Below are positions 1 through 9,723 of a DNA stretch of 64,000 nt, piece by piece. Below the pieces are notes generated by a model. It was not told the DNA's origin. It saw only the letters and a program-made list of their open reading frames with translations, and did no database searches. The stretch is from Taxillus chinensis. Its lineage: Eukaryota > Streptophyta > Magnoliopsida > Santalales > Loranthaceae. Within the stretch, counting starts at the first letter, position 1, and each line of letters opens with the position of its first letter. Where the stretch lies: assembly GCA_023512835.1 (NCBI GenBank), contig CM042085.1:30153812-30217811 (forward strand), written 5' to 3'. Made by a program: the position numbers and the translations under genes.

Positions 1-154
1 GATTTGTTACGGTAGGTATTTTAATATTTAGACTATAAATATTAATTGTAACTATTATTATTAATTATTATGATTATTATTAATAATCATATTATTATTA
101 TTATAATTATTACTATTATTAATATTATAAATTAATTATATATATTTATTTGGG

Positions 155-163
155 TATAAATAG
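155..163 (+). promoter_or_regulatory. TATA box of Tekay-1 5' LTR
   Basis: TATAAATAG is preceded by an AT-rich U3 and followed by a more GC-balanced leader. The same box is at 7846-7854 in the 3' LTR. Transcription would start around 185-195, about 70-80 bases before the donor-like site at 264/265. The start site is inferred from spacing only. Confidence 0.7.
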
Positions 164-264
164 AGGGAAATCTAGGTAAAACCCTACATTCGTTGTGCGT
201 GCGCAATCTAGGGAAAACAGTCTATTGGAGCCGCCGTGTTCTTGACCTTCTGAGCTTGGATCAG

Positions 265-1606
265 GTAGGTGATTTTAGATGATTGATTCTTGATTATTAG
301 TTCTTCATTATTGATGATACTGCTCTATGAACACGGATTGCAAAGTTATTGGGTCGAGTCTGTGTATAACAGTTTTGATAAATATATATATAAAATCTCT
401 GCGTCCGTCCGTGCGTCGCTGGTCGTGCGCGACGCCGTGGGGTTGGACGAAGCCGGTGGTCTCCCGTGCACGCGCCATGGTGAGGGAGAAGGAAGGCACG
501 ACGACGCTGTGGTTCGTGGAGCGACGCCCAACCGCCGTCGGCATGGGAAGGACGGAGCAAGGGGCGGCGGCGCCTGGGCTATCGCGCGCCTGCGGCCTAG
601 TGAGAGGAAGAGGGAGACGAGGGGCGATGGCTCTACCGCCCCCTGGTCGCGTACGCCGCGCCCTGCGCGTTGATGAGAGGGGAGACGAGAGACGGGGGCA
701 GCGTCTTGCTGCCCCGTGAGTCAACACCAGCCCTAACGGGTTGGTGTGTTTGGGCTGGTCCAACTGGGCCGGTCAACCCAACTATTTTGGGCTAATAATA
801 ATAATGACAACCATAGATACATGTGTATATTTAATTAAAATATACACATGTTGTTAATTTATTATAACATAAAATAATAATAGAAAAAACATAGATATAA
901 TAGACAATTTGTGGTTCTTAATTTATGTTGTTATTTAGCCTTTAAATTTGTGATTGTAATTGAATGTTAAAGGTATAGGTACATGTGTACATTTAATTAA
1001 ATACTGAGCTATTATTTATGATTTTAAATTCTAACACTGGTTTAATTTTAACTGTTAAGTGAACTTGTGTAGATGAATATATCCATTCACGTATATAAAT
1101 AACCGTTGGGGTTTGTTACTGTCGGATTGGTGATTTACATTTTCTGTGATGCTGTTGTTTTGTGTATTTTATTGGAATATCTTGTTTCTTAATAACGTAT
1201 ATTTTTGGTGGCGGAGCTGGTTGGGTCCACTGAGGGTCCCACATAGGGCTGGCAAGAGGCCGCAAGTCCCCTATGTGGCTGGTTAACCCAGGTCCCATAT
1301 GTGGCGGGTTGTCGATGGGGTACCGAGGGTCCCACATATGGCAATTTAGTAGTAGCTGAAATTCCTGGGTATGGTGGCGGGAATTTCATAGATGATTGTT
1401 TTACCGATGAGCCTTAAATGATGTGAAATGAGTTGTAATGGTTTCTTTGTGATTGGTTGATATTTATTTGAGTTGAAATGTGACACTACACCGGCACATG
1501 CATTCACTGATCATATAGACCTAGGAACTTGTGAAAAAGGGGTTGTCGATGGGGTTCACCTACTGGGCACTCGTGCTCACCCTACTCTATTTCTATTTTC
1601 CTACAG
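265..1606 (+). other. Putative LTR-embedded leader intron, Tekay-1 5' LTR
   Basis: The donor is ATCAG|GTAGGTGA (exon ends at 264). The acceptor is TTTTCCTACAG|GTTG (1606), preceded by CTACTGGGC and a branch-point-like GCTCACCC at about 1574-1581. Splicing would remove 1,342 nt that include many upstream ATGs and the GC-rich block, while keeping the primer site and gag. The equivalent pair in the 3' LTR is 7956-9356. This is inferred from sequence signals and conservation across families; no transcript evidence is available here. Confidence 0.5.
1239..1341 (+). repeat. Twin 10-bp inverted repeats (hairpin cluster) inside the LTR
   Basis: CCACATAGGG (1239-1248) pairs perfectly with CCCTATGTGG (1269-1278), and CCATATGTGG (1295-1304) pairs with CCACATATGG (1332-1341). 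Both stems recur in the LARD LTRs (18173-18276 on the minus strand, and 27564-27668) and in the 3' LTR of this element (about 8988-9091). The block lies inside the putative intron. Its role is unknown. Confidence 0.75.
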
Positions 1607-1976
1607 GTTGTAGGGAGTAGCTGGTGGAGCCATAGCAGAGCAGGCCGGGGCACCCTTGGCGTAGGATTCCTTTATGGACTTACTTTTCGTTTGATTATTT
1701 ATTACTCCGGACTTGGGCCCATGACAGTTGTACTAACTTGGATAGCTGGACCTTGTTACTTTGTGTTTACGGGTGTTGATTGAACTCAGTAATTTTGACT
1801 GCACTGCTAATTATTAGTTAATTGCATGTATTTGGATCATTGGTAAGTACAATGCTACCCCCGTTGTGGTATTGTACACGAATGGATCAGTCTCCAACCC
1901 CCCGCCCTCCGGAGTGGGCGCGGGGAAATCGCGTTTCTGGTTCTGTGAGTGCTCAGAATTTGGGGGCGTGACAAGT

Positions 1977-1988
1977 TAGTATCAGAGC
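1977..1988 (+). other. Primer binding site (tRNA-iMet type), Tekay-1
   Basis: TAGTATCAGAGC lies three bases after the LTR end. It differs from the perfect tRNA-iMet complement TGGTATCAGAGC (seen at 53852) by one G-to-A change. Minus-strand DNA synthesis would be primed here. Confidence 0.9.
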
Positions 1989-2472
1989 ATGGTTTAGTGG
2001 ACCTAGGTTAGTGAGGGGTGGTTGATAGACACTTAGTAGCGTGGAAGACTATAGGGAGGGCGCCTGATCAACGCAGTCCTTATATGTGTTCTGGGTTGAC
2101 TGAGGGTTCATCAGATCATCCTAGGAAGCATTTGGATTGGGTGCATACATGTTGCGTGACTGTGTGCATATCTAGGCACTAGAAATCATCTGCTAACGCT
2201 GCTTTAATGATGTGCTTGTATTAATTTTACTATTGGCTATCTGTGGTTTATTCTTCCTTGATAATTGATTGTGGTTAACTGAAAATGTCAGTATGCTAAT
2301 TCCAACCTAGGAGGTCGAAGTAAATAACCACATAATTTGGTAAATAGAATAAGGGGCTTAGAGACCTCATTATTTGTGCGGCGGACTTGGTTCTGCCTTT
2401 TGGTTTAAATAATTTGGTTGTTTGACTAGTGCGCAGTAGTTAATAGATATTGTTGATATGTGTTGGTGCAGA
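1989..2472 (+). other. Tekay-1 untranslated leader with conserved 28-bp box
   Basis: Non-coding leader between the primer site and the gag start. The first ~40 bases (TTTAGTGGACCTAGGTTAGT...) match the Tekay-2 leader almost exactly. The box at 2055-2082, centred on GGCGCCTGATCA, is identical over 28 bases to 53930-53957 in Tekay-2 and to 26842-26815 (minus strand) in the LARD. The rest is AT-rich and diverged. A packaging or dimerisation role is an inference from position and palindromes. Confidence 0.8.
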
Positions 2473-3695
2473 ATGGCACCCAAGACTAGGGCTCAAGGTC
2501 CAGCAGAGGAGCTATCTATTCAGTCCGAATCACAAGGAGAGCAGAGTCCTCCAGTACCTGCCTTGGGTTCAGAGATAGCTGCTCAGATTGGGGCTCAAAT
2601 ATTGAGCCAAATCCAGGGTGCCATGCAGGGTACCATGAGAGAGGTGGCCAAAGAAGTGATGCAGGAGGAACTGAGGAGCTAGCAGCAGTCTCAGCACGAG
2701 CAGCAGCATGAGGATCTGGAGGAGAGCCAACCCCGGGACACGATAGTTCCGCCTGTAGTACCGATCGACTGGGTGAGTCGGTTCCTGAAGCAGAAACCGA
2801 CGAAGTTTGAGGCGAATACGAGACCCAGTGAGGCCGAGGAATGGGTCAAATGGATAGAAGACGTCTTCGAGCTGATCCAGTTGCCCGAAGAGGCTAAGGT
2901 CCGCTTAGCCACACATTTCCTAGTAGGTGGCGCCCGCAGGTGGTGGGACACTGTGAAGCATGTTCACGAGAGCCCAATGGCATGGGAGGACTTCGTGGAG
3001 CTCTTCTACACAGAGTATTTCCCTCGCTCTGTGCAGAAGACAAGGCGACGGGAGTACTACACAATGGAGCAGGGCAGTCGGACTGTGACAGAGTATGTTA
3101 CTGTTTTCACTGAGCTAGGGAGATTTGCCCCAGAGTCATGGAGGGTTGAGGCTAATAAGACCCGGGATTTCATAAATGGGTTGAGGCCATCACTCAGGAG
3201 GGGACTGAACATGATGGAGTTGACCACGTACAGTGACGCGGTCAACAAGGCACTTATTGGAGAGCGGGACTTAAACCAAAACAGGACTCAGAGACCGGGG
3301 AGCTCATCGGGGCCTAGCTAGAAGAGGCCAAGAGAGGAGCAATCGAGGGACAGGGGGACAAGAGGCCGGTGCCCAAATTTCCACATTTAGGGAACTCTGG
3401 CAGCAGTTCTACCTCACGGTTTTTGGGGACATGTCGATCTTGTGGACTTCGGGGACACAAGGAGGCGGACTGTAGGCGGAAGAGTGGCAACCCACTCAAG
3501 TGCTTTCGATGTGGGGGACTGGGACACAGGATAGGAGAGTGTCCTTCTGCCAGTTCAGCTAGTGTTGCAGGGCCATATCGACCTCGAGACCAGGGCCAGA
3601 GGAGCGGTGTTCCATATCAGAGACCAGCCCAGTTGGGACAGTCAGTACAGGGACGACCTGCTACGCAGAAGCCTCAACGGGAGGCCCAGGCTTAG
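2473..3695 (+). pseudogene. gag: Tekay-1 gag (broken)
   Basis: Structural protein that would form the virus-like particle and bind RNA. It starts at ATG 2473 (MAPKTRAQGP), followed by a Gln/Glu-rich segment and the retrotransposon gag domain (2770-3300) with the conserved RRWWDTVK, FVELFYTEYFP, RRREYYTMEQG and FINGLRPSL stretches. Two CCHC zinc knuckles follow, CRSCGLRGHKEADC and CFRCGGLGHRIGEC (about 3430-3550). It is broken by TAG at 2680 (after EELRS), TAG at 3319, a one-base frameshift between about 3340 and 3355, and TAG at 3693. From about 3351 the frame is the same one that carries pol through to 7208, so Gag and Pol were probably a single polyprotein, usual for Tekay elements. Confidence 0.9.
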
Positions 3696-3740
3696 AAGGG
3701 ACAGAATGATCGAGCTACGACGAGTCAGGCCAGTGGTAGT

Positions 3741-4260
3741 GTGCAAAAGGGGAGGAAGTATGCTATCACTGACAGAGAGGCAAAAGTTCCACCAGTTGGC
3801 CAAGCAAGTCTGGGGCCAGCTGCGGTGAGAGGTACGATTTTGGTTTCATGCACTATTTGTACTGTTTTGATTGATACTGGTGCTACACACTCATTCATTG
3901 CGCACCCCACCGTAGAGGGGTTGGAGTTGGATTATACCACCATTGATCAGCCCCTTGTGGTTGATACACCTGTGGGGGGCCTGATGGTGATTGATAGGGT
4001 CTGTTCGGAATGTGAGGTTACTCTCGGAGGTGTTGACCTCCGGTGTAACCTATTTGTGATGAACTTTGATACTTTTGATGTGATATTGGGTATGGACTGG
4101 TTGACCCGTGTAGAGGCGGTGATTGAATGTTATAGGCGACGAGTGACCTTTCCCACACCTGAGGGCACTTGAGGCACTTTTGTGGGTGAATGGTCTGATG
4201 ATGCATGCAAATTGGGGCCTTTGAGGCAAGGATAGGGTGATGTAACCCATCAGTTAGTCA
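3741..4260 (+). pseudogene. Tekay-1 aspartic protease domain
   Basis: Retropepsin-type protease that would process the polyprotein. The active-site motif VLIDTGATHSFIA is intact (about 3866-3904), and the second conserved stretch FDVILGMDWL is at about 4074-4100. TGA at 4170 (after TPEGT, where the sister element has CGG-type Arg coding) and TAG at about 4233 (Trp position, RQG*GDV) interrupt the linker into RT. There are no frameshifts. Confidence 0.9.
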
Positions 4261-4295
4261 GTCTGACTCTAGTTGACCCCCAACAGGAGGGTAAG

Positions 4296-5201
4296 GTGGT
4301 GTTACCCAAGGTGGTGGATCAGTTTCCCGATGTGTTTCCTGAGGACTTGGTTGATTTACCACCAGAGAGAGAAATGGACTTTTCGATAGAATTACTACCA
4401 GGGACGACACCTATCAGATTGGCGGCTTACAGGATGGCACCAGTTGAGCTTCGAGAGCTCAAGAGGCAGATTGACGATCTTTTAGCGCGTGGTTTTATTA
4501 GACGAAGTAGTTCGCCTTGGAGTGCTCCAGTGTTATTTGCCAAAAAGGCGGATGGTTCGCTTCGGTTGTGTATTGACTACCGACGGTTGAACCAGGTGAC
4601 AATGAAGAACAGGTACCCCCTACCGAGGATCGATGATTTGTTTGACCAGTTCAGGGGTGCCCGTTGGTTTTCCAAGATCGATTTGAGGTTTGGATACCAC
4701 CAGCTACGGGTGCGGGAGTCGGACATTTCGAAAACAGCCTTCAGTCGCAGATATGGCCATTATGAGTGGCTAGTGATGCCCTTTGGGCTCACAAATGCCC
4801 CATCGGTGTTCATGGGATTGATGAACCAGATCTTTACGCCCTATCTTGATCAGTTTGTAGTGGTCTTTATTGATGATATCCTGATTTACTCCCGAACAGA
4901 GAGCGAGCATGAGGAGCATTTACTTGTGGTGTTGTAGACGTTGAGGGACCATAGACTATACGCAAAATTTATAAAGTGTGACTTTTGGTTGCAGAGGGTG
5001 AAGTTCTTAGGGCACATGGTATCATCGGAGGGTATCACAGTGGATCCTGGCAAGATTGAGGCAGTAATGTCATGGAAGCGTCCAACGAATGTCTTTGAGA
5101 TCCGGAGTTTTCTGGGGTTGGCCGGTTATTACAGGAGGTTTGTAAAGGACTTCTCCCGTTTAGCTGCACCGATGACTAGCTTAACCCGAAAGGGGGTATG
5201 A
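4296..5201 (+). pseudogene. Tekay-1 reverse transcriptase
   Basis: RNA-dependent DNA polymerase domain. Motifs in order: [71 protein letters not shown], the catalytic [10 protein letters not shown] (about 4866-4895), and the thumb stretch [29 protein letters not shown] is LRSGYHQL in Tekay-2, so Phe replaces Ser beside a catalytic motif. TAG at 4935 (expected CAG) and TGA at 5199 split it into fragments without changing frame. Confidence 0.93.
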
Positions 5202-5640
5202 TTTGTCTGGTCGGATGCTTGTGAGGATGCTTTCAGTCGGTTGAAGGCTAGATTGACTTCAGCACCTATCCTGGTCCTGCCACAGGAGGGTGTACCCTAT
5301 GAGGTTTATTGTGATGCCTCTAACGTTGGTTTGGGTTGCGTGCTCATGCAGGAAGGACGGGTAATTGCTTATGGTTCCCGTCAGTTGAGAACCCATGAGA
5401 AGAACTACCCTACGCATGATTTAGAGCTACCTGCAGTGATCGTTGCATTAAAGAGCTGGCAGCACTATCTTTTAGGGGAGAAGTTTGTGGTATATACTGA
5501 CCAAAAGAGTTTGCAGTACATATTTTCTTAGCGGGATTTGAATCTCCGACAGAGGCGTTGGGTGGAGTATATGTAGCAGTTCCAGTTTGATCTTCAGTAT
5601 ACACCCGGGAAGGGGAATGTAGTAGCTGATGCCTTGAGCC
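5202..5640 (+). pseudogene. Tekay-1 RNase H
   Basis: It degrades the RNA strand of the RNA:DNA hybrid. [15 protein letters not shown] carries the first catalytic Asp, and the stretches [36 protein letters not shown] and [13 protein letters not shown] carry the later Glu and Asp. TAG at 5529 (FS*RDLN, expected CAG) and TAG at 5574 truncate it. The frame matches RT and integrase. Confidence 0.9.
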
Positions 5641-6893
5641 GGAAGAGCCAAGCCATGGTGGCTCTCTGTGCTATCAAGGAATGGGAGATGATGGGGCAAC
5701 TAGCTGCTCTGAGGTTACAGCCAGTGCAAGGAGCAGTGCAGGGTGTGCTGAGTGTGGTTATAGCAGCGCTTGAGTTGCGGCGTCAGGTTATTGAAGGTCA
5801 GTTGGGGGATGTTGAGTGTGAGGTCCTTCGGGATCAGATCCAGACCACCGTACTTTCTACGGATTGGACAGAGGATTCTGACCATGTGTTACGCTATCAA
5901 GATCGGTTGTTTGTTCCATCTTCTCTCCGGGAGGCAGTTTTGGGGGAATTTCATCACTCTCGTTTGGCTGTCCATCCTAGGGGAACGAAGATGTATCACA
6001 CTATTCGGCCACAGTTCTGGTGGTCAGGCCTTAAGAAGGCTGTTGCGGAGTTTGTTCGACGGTGCTTGACATGCCAGTAGGTCAAGGCCGAGCATTTGCG
6101 GTCTGTTGGTGAGTTACAATCGTTACCAGTGCCGGAGTGGAAGTGGGATCATGTGACTATGGACTTCGTCACAGGGCTTCCTCGTTCTCGAGGCCATGAT
6201 GCTATTTGGGTTATTGTGGACCGTTTGACGAAATCTGCCCACTTTATTCCAATTCGTGAGACCGAACCAGTCCGGACCTTGGGATAGCGTTATGTCGACG
6301 TGGTGGTACGATTGCATGGTGTGCTGTTATCGATTGTCTCTGATAGGGATGCTCGGTTCACTTCGCAGTTTTGGCGACAGTTACAGCGTGCTTTGGGCAC
6401 CCGAGTGAATTTGAGTACAGCTTATCACCCACAGACAGATGGCCAGTCCGAACGCACTATTCAGATTCTCGAGGATATGCTCCGTGCTTGTGTATTGGAT
6501 TTTGGAGGTTGTTGGGAGGCTCACCTTCCCTTGGTGGAGTTCTCCTACAACAACAGCTATCATGCTACGATAGGGATGGCGCCATATGAGGCATTGTATG
6601 GGCGACCGTGTTGCTCCCCTCTGTGTTGGGCCCAAGTAGGGGAGGCAGTTGTTTTGGGTCCTGATATGGTTCAGGAGACTACAGACTTGGTTCAGGTGAT
6701 TCGGCAACGGATGTTGACGGCCCAGAGTCAACAGAAATCATATGCTGACAGACGGCGACGACCGCTTCAGTTCGTCGTAGGGGATCGCGTCTTCTTGCGA
6801 GTCTCGCCACGACGGGGGCACAGGCGGTTTGGGCGAGGTTCCAAACTCTCACCTCGATTTGTGGGCCCTTTTCCTATCACTGCTATTGTCTGA
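5641..6893 (+). pseudogene. Tekay-1 integrase
   Basis: It inserts the cDNA into the host genome. The HHCC zinc domain is visible (HHSRLAVHPRGTKMYHTIRPQFWW, then CLTC at about 6065-6077). The DDE core includes MDFVTGLP (first Asp, about 6160), [10 protein letters not shown] (second Asp, about 6335) and the [22 protein letters not shown] region (Glu). The GPF-like stretch [10 protein letters not shown] follows. TAG at 6078 (CQ*VKA) and TAG at 6285 (TLG*RYVD), both likely CAG to TAG, and TGA at 6891 interrupt an otherwise single frame. Confidence 0.92.
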
Positions 6894-7208
6894 CCAGTGG
6901 CCTATCGATTGGAGTTACCATCTGAGCTAGCTCGTGTTCATGATGTGTTCCATGTCCCCCAGTTGCAGAAATATTACCCGGATCCTTCCCATGTGCTTGA
7001 TTGGTATGAAATAGAGTTGGCAGATGATGGTTCTGTTGTAGAGGCACTAGTCCAGATTTTAGATCTCCGGGAACAGGTCTTGCGGGGCAAGACAATTCCG
7101 TTGGTTCGTGTTTTGTGGCGTCACCGCAACATGGAGGAGCAGACCTGGGAGCGCGAGAGTCAGATGCGTGTTCTTCACCCCGAGCTGTTCGAGGACGACC
7201 AGTCCTGA
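6894..7208 (+). pseudogene. Tekay-1 C-terminal region with chromodomain
   Basis: The sequence runs [23 protein letters not shown] into a chromodomain-like stretch [46 protein letters not shown]. In chromoviruses this module guides integration toward marked chromatin. The final residues FEDDQS and the stop at 7206-7208 lie inside an upstream copy of the polypurine-tract sequence. Confidence 0.9.
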
Positions 7209-7225
7209 GGTGGGGAGGGTGTCAA
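7191..7225 (+). repeat. Upstream duplicate of the polypurine tract, overlapping the pol stop
   Basis: GAGGACGACCAGTCCTGAGG then TGGGGAGGGTGTCAAA resembles the true tract plus LTR start at 7436-7470 (GGGGACGAAAAGTCCTAAGG then TGGGGAGGATGTAAA), 245 bp downstream. The same pair occurs in Tekay-2 (59053 and 59323) and the LARD. Confidence 0.85.
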
Positions 7226-7464
7226 ATCCTTACCGTGCATTGAGGTAGTTGACCTTGTTGTTTTGTTTACTTTGCTTATGGTTGTGATTTGGTTGTGTGA
7301 TGCGCTGATGGTTACTTTGTTCACGGGTGTTGTTTTGTTTATTATGCTAATTGTAGCTAGGTTGTGCATAACTATTTTGGCCAGGGAGGTTTTCTTTTTC
7401 TTTTTTTTTTTCCATTAGAGGTGACTTATCTTTTCGGGGACGAAAAGTCCTAAGGTGGGGAGGA
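7209..7464 (+). other. Tekay-1 post-pol spacer ending in the polypurine tract
   Basis: Non-coding spacer with a T-rich run at about 7392-7411. It ends in the polypurine tract AAGGTGGGGAGGA (7452-7464), immediately before the 3' LTR. The tract would prime plus-strand DNA synthesis. Confidence 0.9.
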
Positions 7465-9723
7465 TGTAAAGACTCGTACCTAGGTGAGGTGTGTTATGTA
7501 CCTAGGTGAGGTGTGTTAAGGTATACTTACTATTATAATATTCGGAGTTTATTGGCATGCGTTATTATTATTATAATTATTTAAATATTTTTAGGTTTAT
7601 AATTAATATGACGTTAATATATTATTTAGTAATATTTGAATTGTTCCTATAATGAGTATTGTAGTTGGAAATTTTATTATGGGATTATGATTTGTTACGG
7701 TAGGTATTTTAATATTTAGACTATAAATATTAATTGTAACTATTATTATTAATTATTATGATTATTGTTATTAATCATATTATTATTATTATTATAATTA
7801 TTACTATTATTAATATTATAAATTAATTATATATATTTATTTGGGTATAAATAGAGGGAAATCTAGGTAAAACCCTACATTCGTTGTGCGTGCGCAGTCT
7901 AGGGAAAACAGTCTATTGGAGCCGCCGTGTTCTTGACCTTCCGAGCTTGGATCAGGTAGGTGATTTTAGATGATTGATTCTTGATTATTAGTTCTTCATT
8001 ATTGATGATACTGCTCTATGAACGCGGATTGCAAAGTTATTGGGTCGAGTATGTGTATAACAGTTTTGATAAATATATATATAAAATCTCTGCGTCCGTC
8101 CGTGCGTCGCTGGTCGTGCGTGACACCGTGGGGTTGGACGAAGCCGGTGGTCTCCCGTGCATGCGCCACGGTGAGGGAGAAGGAAGGCACGACGGCGCTG
8201 TGGTTCGTGGAGCGACGTCCAACCACCGTTGGCATGGGAAGGACGGAGCAAGGGGCGGCGGCGTCCTGGGCTATCGCGCGTTTGTGCGCTGGCGAGAGAC
8301 GGAGGGCTGAGGTGGTGGCGTTTTCTGGCTGTCGCGCGCTGCGGCCCAGTGAGAGGAAGAGGGAGACGGGGGGCGACGGCTCTGCCACCCCCTGGCCGCG
8401 TACGCCGCGCCCTGCGCGTTGATGAGAGGGGAGACGAGAGACGGGGGCAGCGTCTTGCTGCCCCGTGAGTCAACACCAGCCCTAACGGGTTGGTGTGTTT
8501 GGGCTGGTCCAACTGGGCCGATCAACCCAACTATTTTGGGCTAATAATAATAATGACAACCATAGATACATGTGTATATTTAATTAAAATATACACATGT
8601 TGTTAATTTATTATAACATAAAATAATAATAGAAAAAATATAGATATAATAGACAATTTGTGGTTCTTAATTTATGTTGTTATTTAGCCTTTAAATTTCT
8701 GATTGTAATTGAATATTAAAGGTATAGGTACATGTGTACATTTAATTAAATACTGAGCTGTTATTTATGATTTTAAATTCTAACACTGGTTTAATTTTAA
8801 CTGTTAAGTGAACTTGTGTAGATGAATATATCCATTCACGTATATAAATAACCGTTGGGGTTTGTTATTGTCGGATTGGTGATTTACATTTTCTGTGATG
8901 CTGTTGTTTTGTGTATTTTATTGGAAATATCTTGTTTCTTAATAACGTATATTTTTGGTGGCGGAGCTGGTTGGGTCCACCAAGGGTCCCACATAGGGCT
9001 GGTAAGAGGCCGTAGGTCCCCTATGTGGCTGGTTAACCCAGGTCCCATATGTGGCGGGTTGTCGATGGGGTACCGAGGGTCCCACATATGGCAGTTTAGT
9101 AGTAGCTGAAATTCCTGCGTATGGTGGCGGGAATTTCATAGATGATTGTTTTACCGACGAGCCTTAAATGATGTGAAATGAGTTGTAATGGTTTCTTTGT
9201 GATTGGTTGATATTTATTTGAGTTGAAATGTGACACTACACCGGCACATGCATTCACTGATCATATAGACCTAGGAACTTGAGAAAATGGGGTTGTCGAT
9301 GGGGTTCACCTACTAGGCATTCGTGCTCACCCTACTCTATTTCTATTTTCCCACAGGTTGTAGGGAGTAGCTGGTGGAGCCATAGCGGAGCAGGCCGGGG
9401 CACCCTTGGCGTAGGATTCCTTTATGGACTTACTTTTCGTTTGATTATTTATTACGCCGGACTTAGGACCGTGACAGTTGTACTAACTTGGATAGCTGGA
9501 CCTTGTTACTTTGTGTTTACGGGTGTTGATTGAACTCAGTAATTTTGACTGCACTGCTAATTTTTAGTTAATTGCATGTATTTGGATCATTGGTAAGTAC
9601 AGTGTTGCCCCCGTTGTGGTATTGTACACAAATGGATCAGTCTCCAACCCCCCGCCCTCCGGAGTGGGCGCGAGGAAGTCGCGTTTCTGGTTCTGTGAGT
9701 GCTCAGAATTCGGGGGCGTGACA
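7465..9723 (+). repeat. Tekay-1 3' LTR (full length, 2259 bp)
   Basis: It starts TGTAAAGACTCGTACC directly after the polypurine tract and ends GTGACA at 9723. It is the full-length reference for the truncated 5' LTR. TATA box at 7846-7854, donor-like AG|GTAGGT at 7955/7956, acceptor-like CCCACAG at 9356. The bases after 9723 continue a different LTR that reads on at 53085 in Tekay-2. Confidence 0.95.
7956..9356 (+). other. Putative LTR-embedded leader intron, Tekay-1 3' LTR
   Basis: Same donor (ATCAG|GTAGGTGA) and acceptor (TTTTCCCACAG|GTTG) as in the 5' LTR. The block upstream of the acceptor reads CTACTAGGC then GCTCACCC. Any transcript starting in this LTR could use it. Confidence 0.45.

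Larger units (their letters stand above)
1..1973 (+). repeat. Tekay-1 5' LTR (5'-truncated by window)
   Basis: It matches 7689-9723 base for base with scattered substitutions and ends in gggggcgtgaca. It contains a TATA box (155-163), a GC-rich block (400-720) with a GGGGCAGC/GCTGCCCC hairpin (about 694-716), a short-stem hairpin cluster (1239-1341), and a donor-like and acceptor-like pair (265 and 1606). Compared with the 3' LTR it lacks 58 bp at about 588, between two TCGCGCG copies. Confidence 0.95.
1..9723 (+). mobile_element. Tekay-1: Ty3/gypsy chromovirus (Tekay/Del clade), left end cut by window edge
   Basis: A nearly complete LTR retrotransposon: partial 5' LTR (1-1973), primer site, gag-pol in the order Gag, protease, RT, RNase H, integrase, chromodomain, polypurine tract and full 3' LTR (7465-9723). 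Window base 1 aligns with base 7689 of the 3' LTR, so about 224 bp of 5' LTR lie outside. The C-terminal chromodomain, LTRs over 2 kb and tRNA-iMet primer fit the Tekay/Del clade. The gag-pol frame carries about eleven in-frame stops and one frameshift, so this copy cannot encode a full polyprotein. It is inserted in an LTR of the Tekay-2 family, which continues at 9724; the left TSD is not visible. Confidence 0.93.

Noticed and set aside
290..763. Overlapping Arg-rich open frames in the GC-rich part of the Tekay-1 LTR (also 7981-8525)
   Set aside because: Both strands and several frames are open because the block is GC-rich and CG-dense. It lies in the putative LTR intron, and the frames differ between the two LTR copies.
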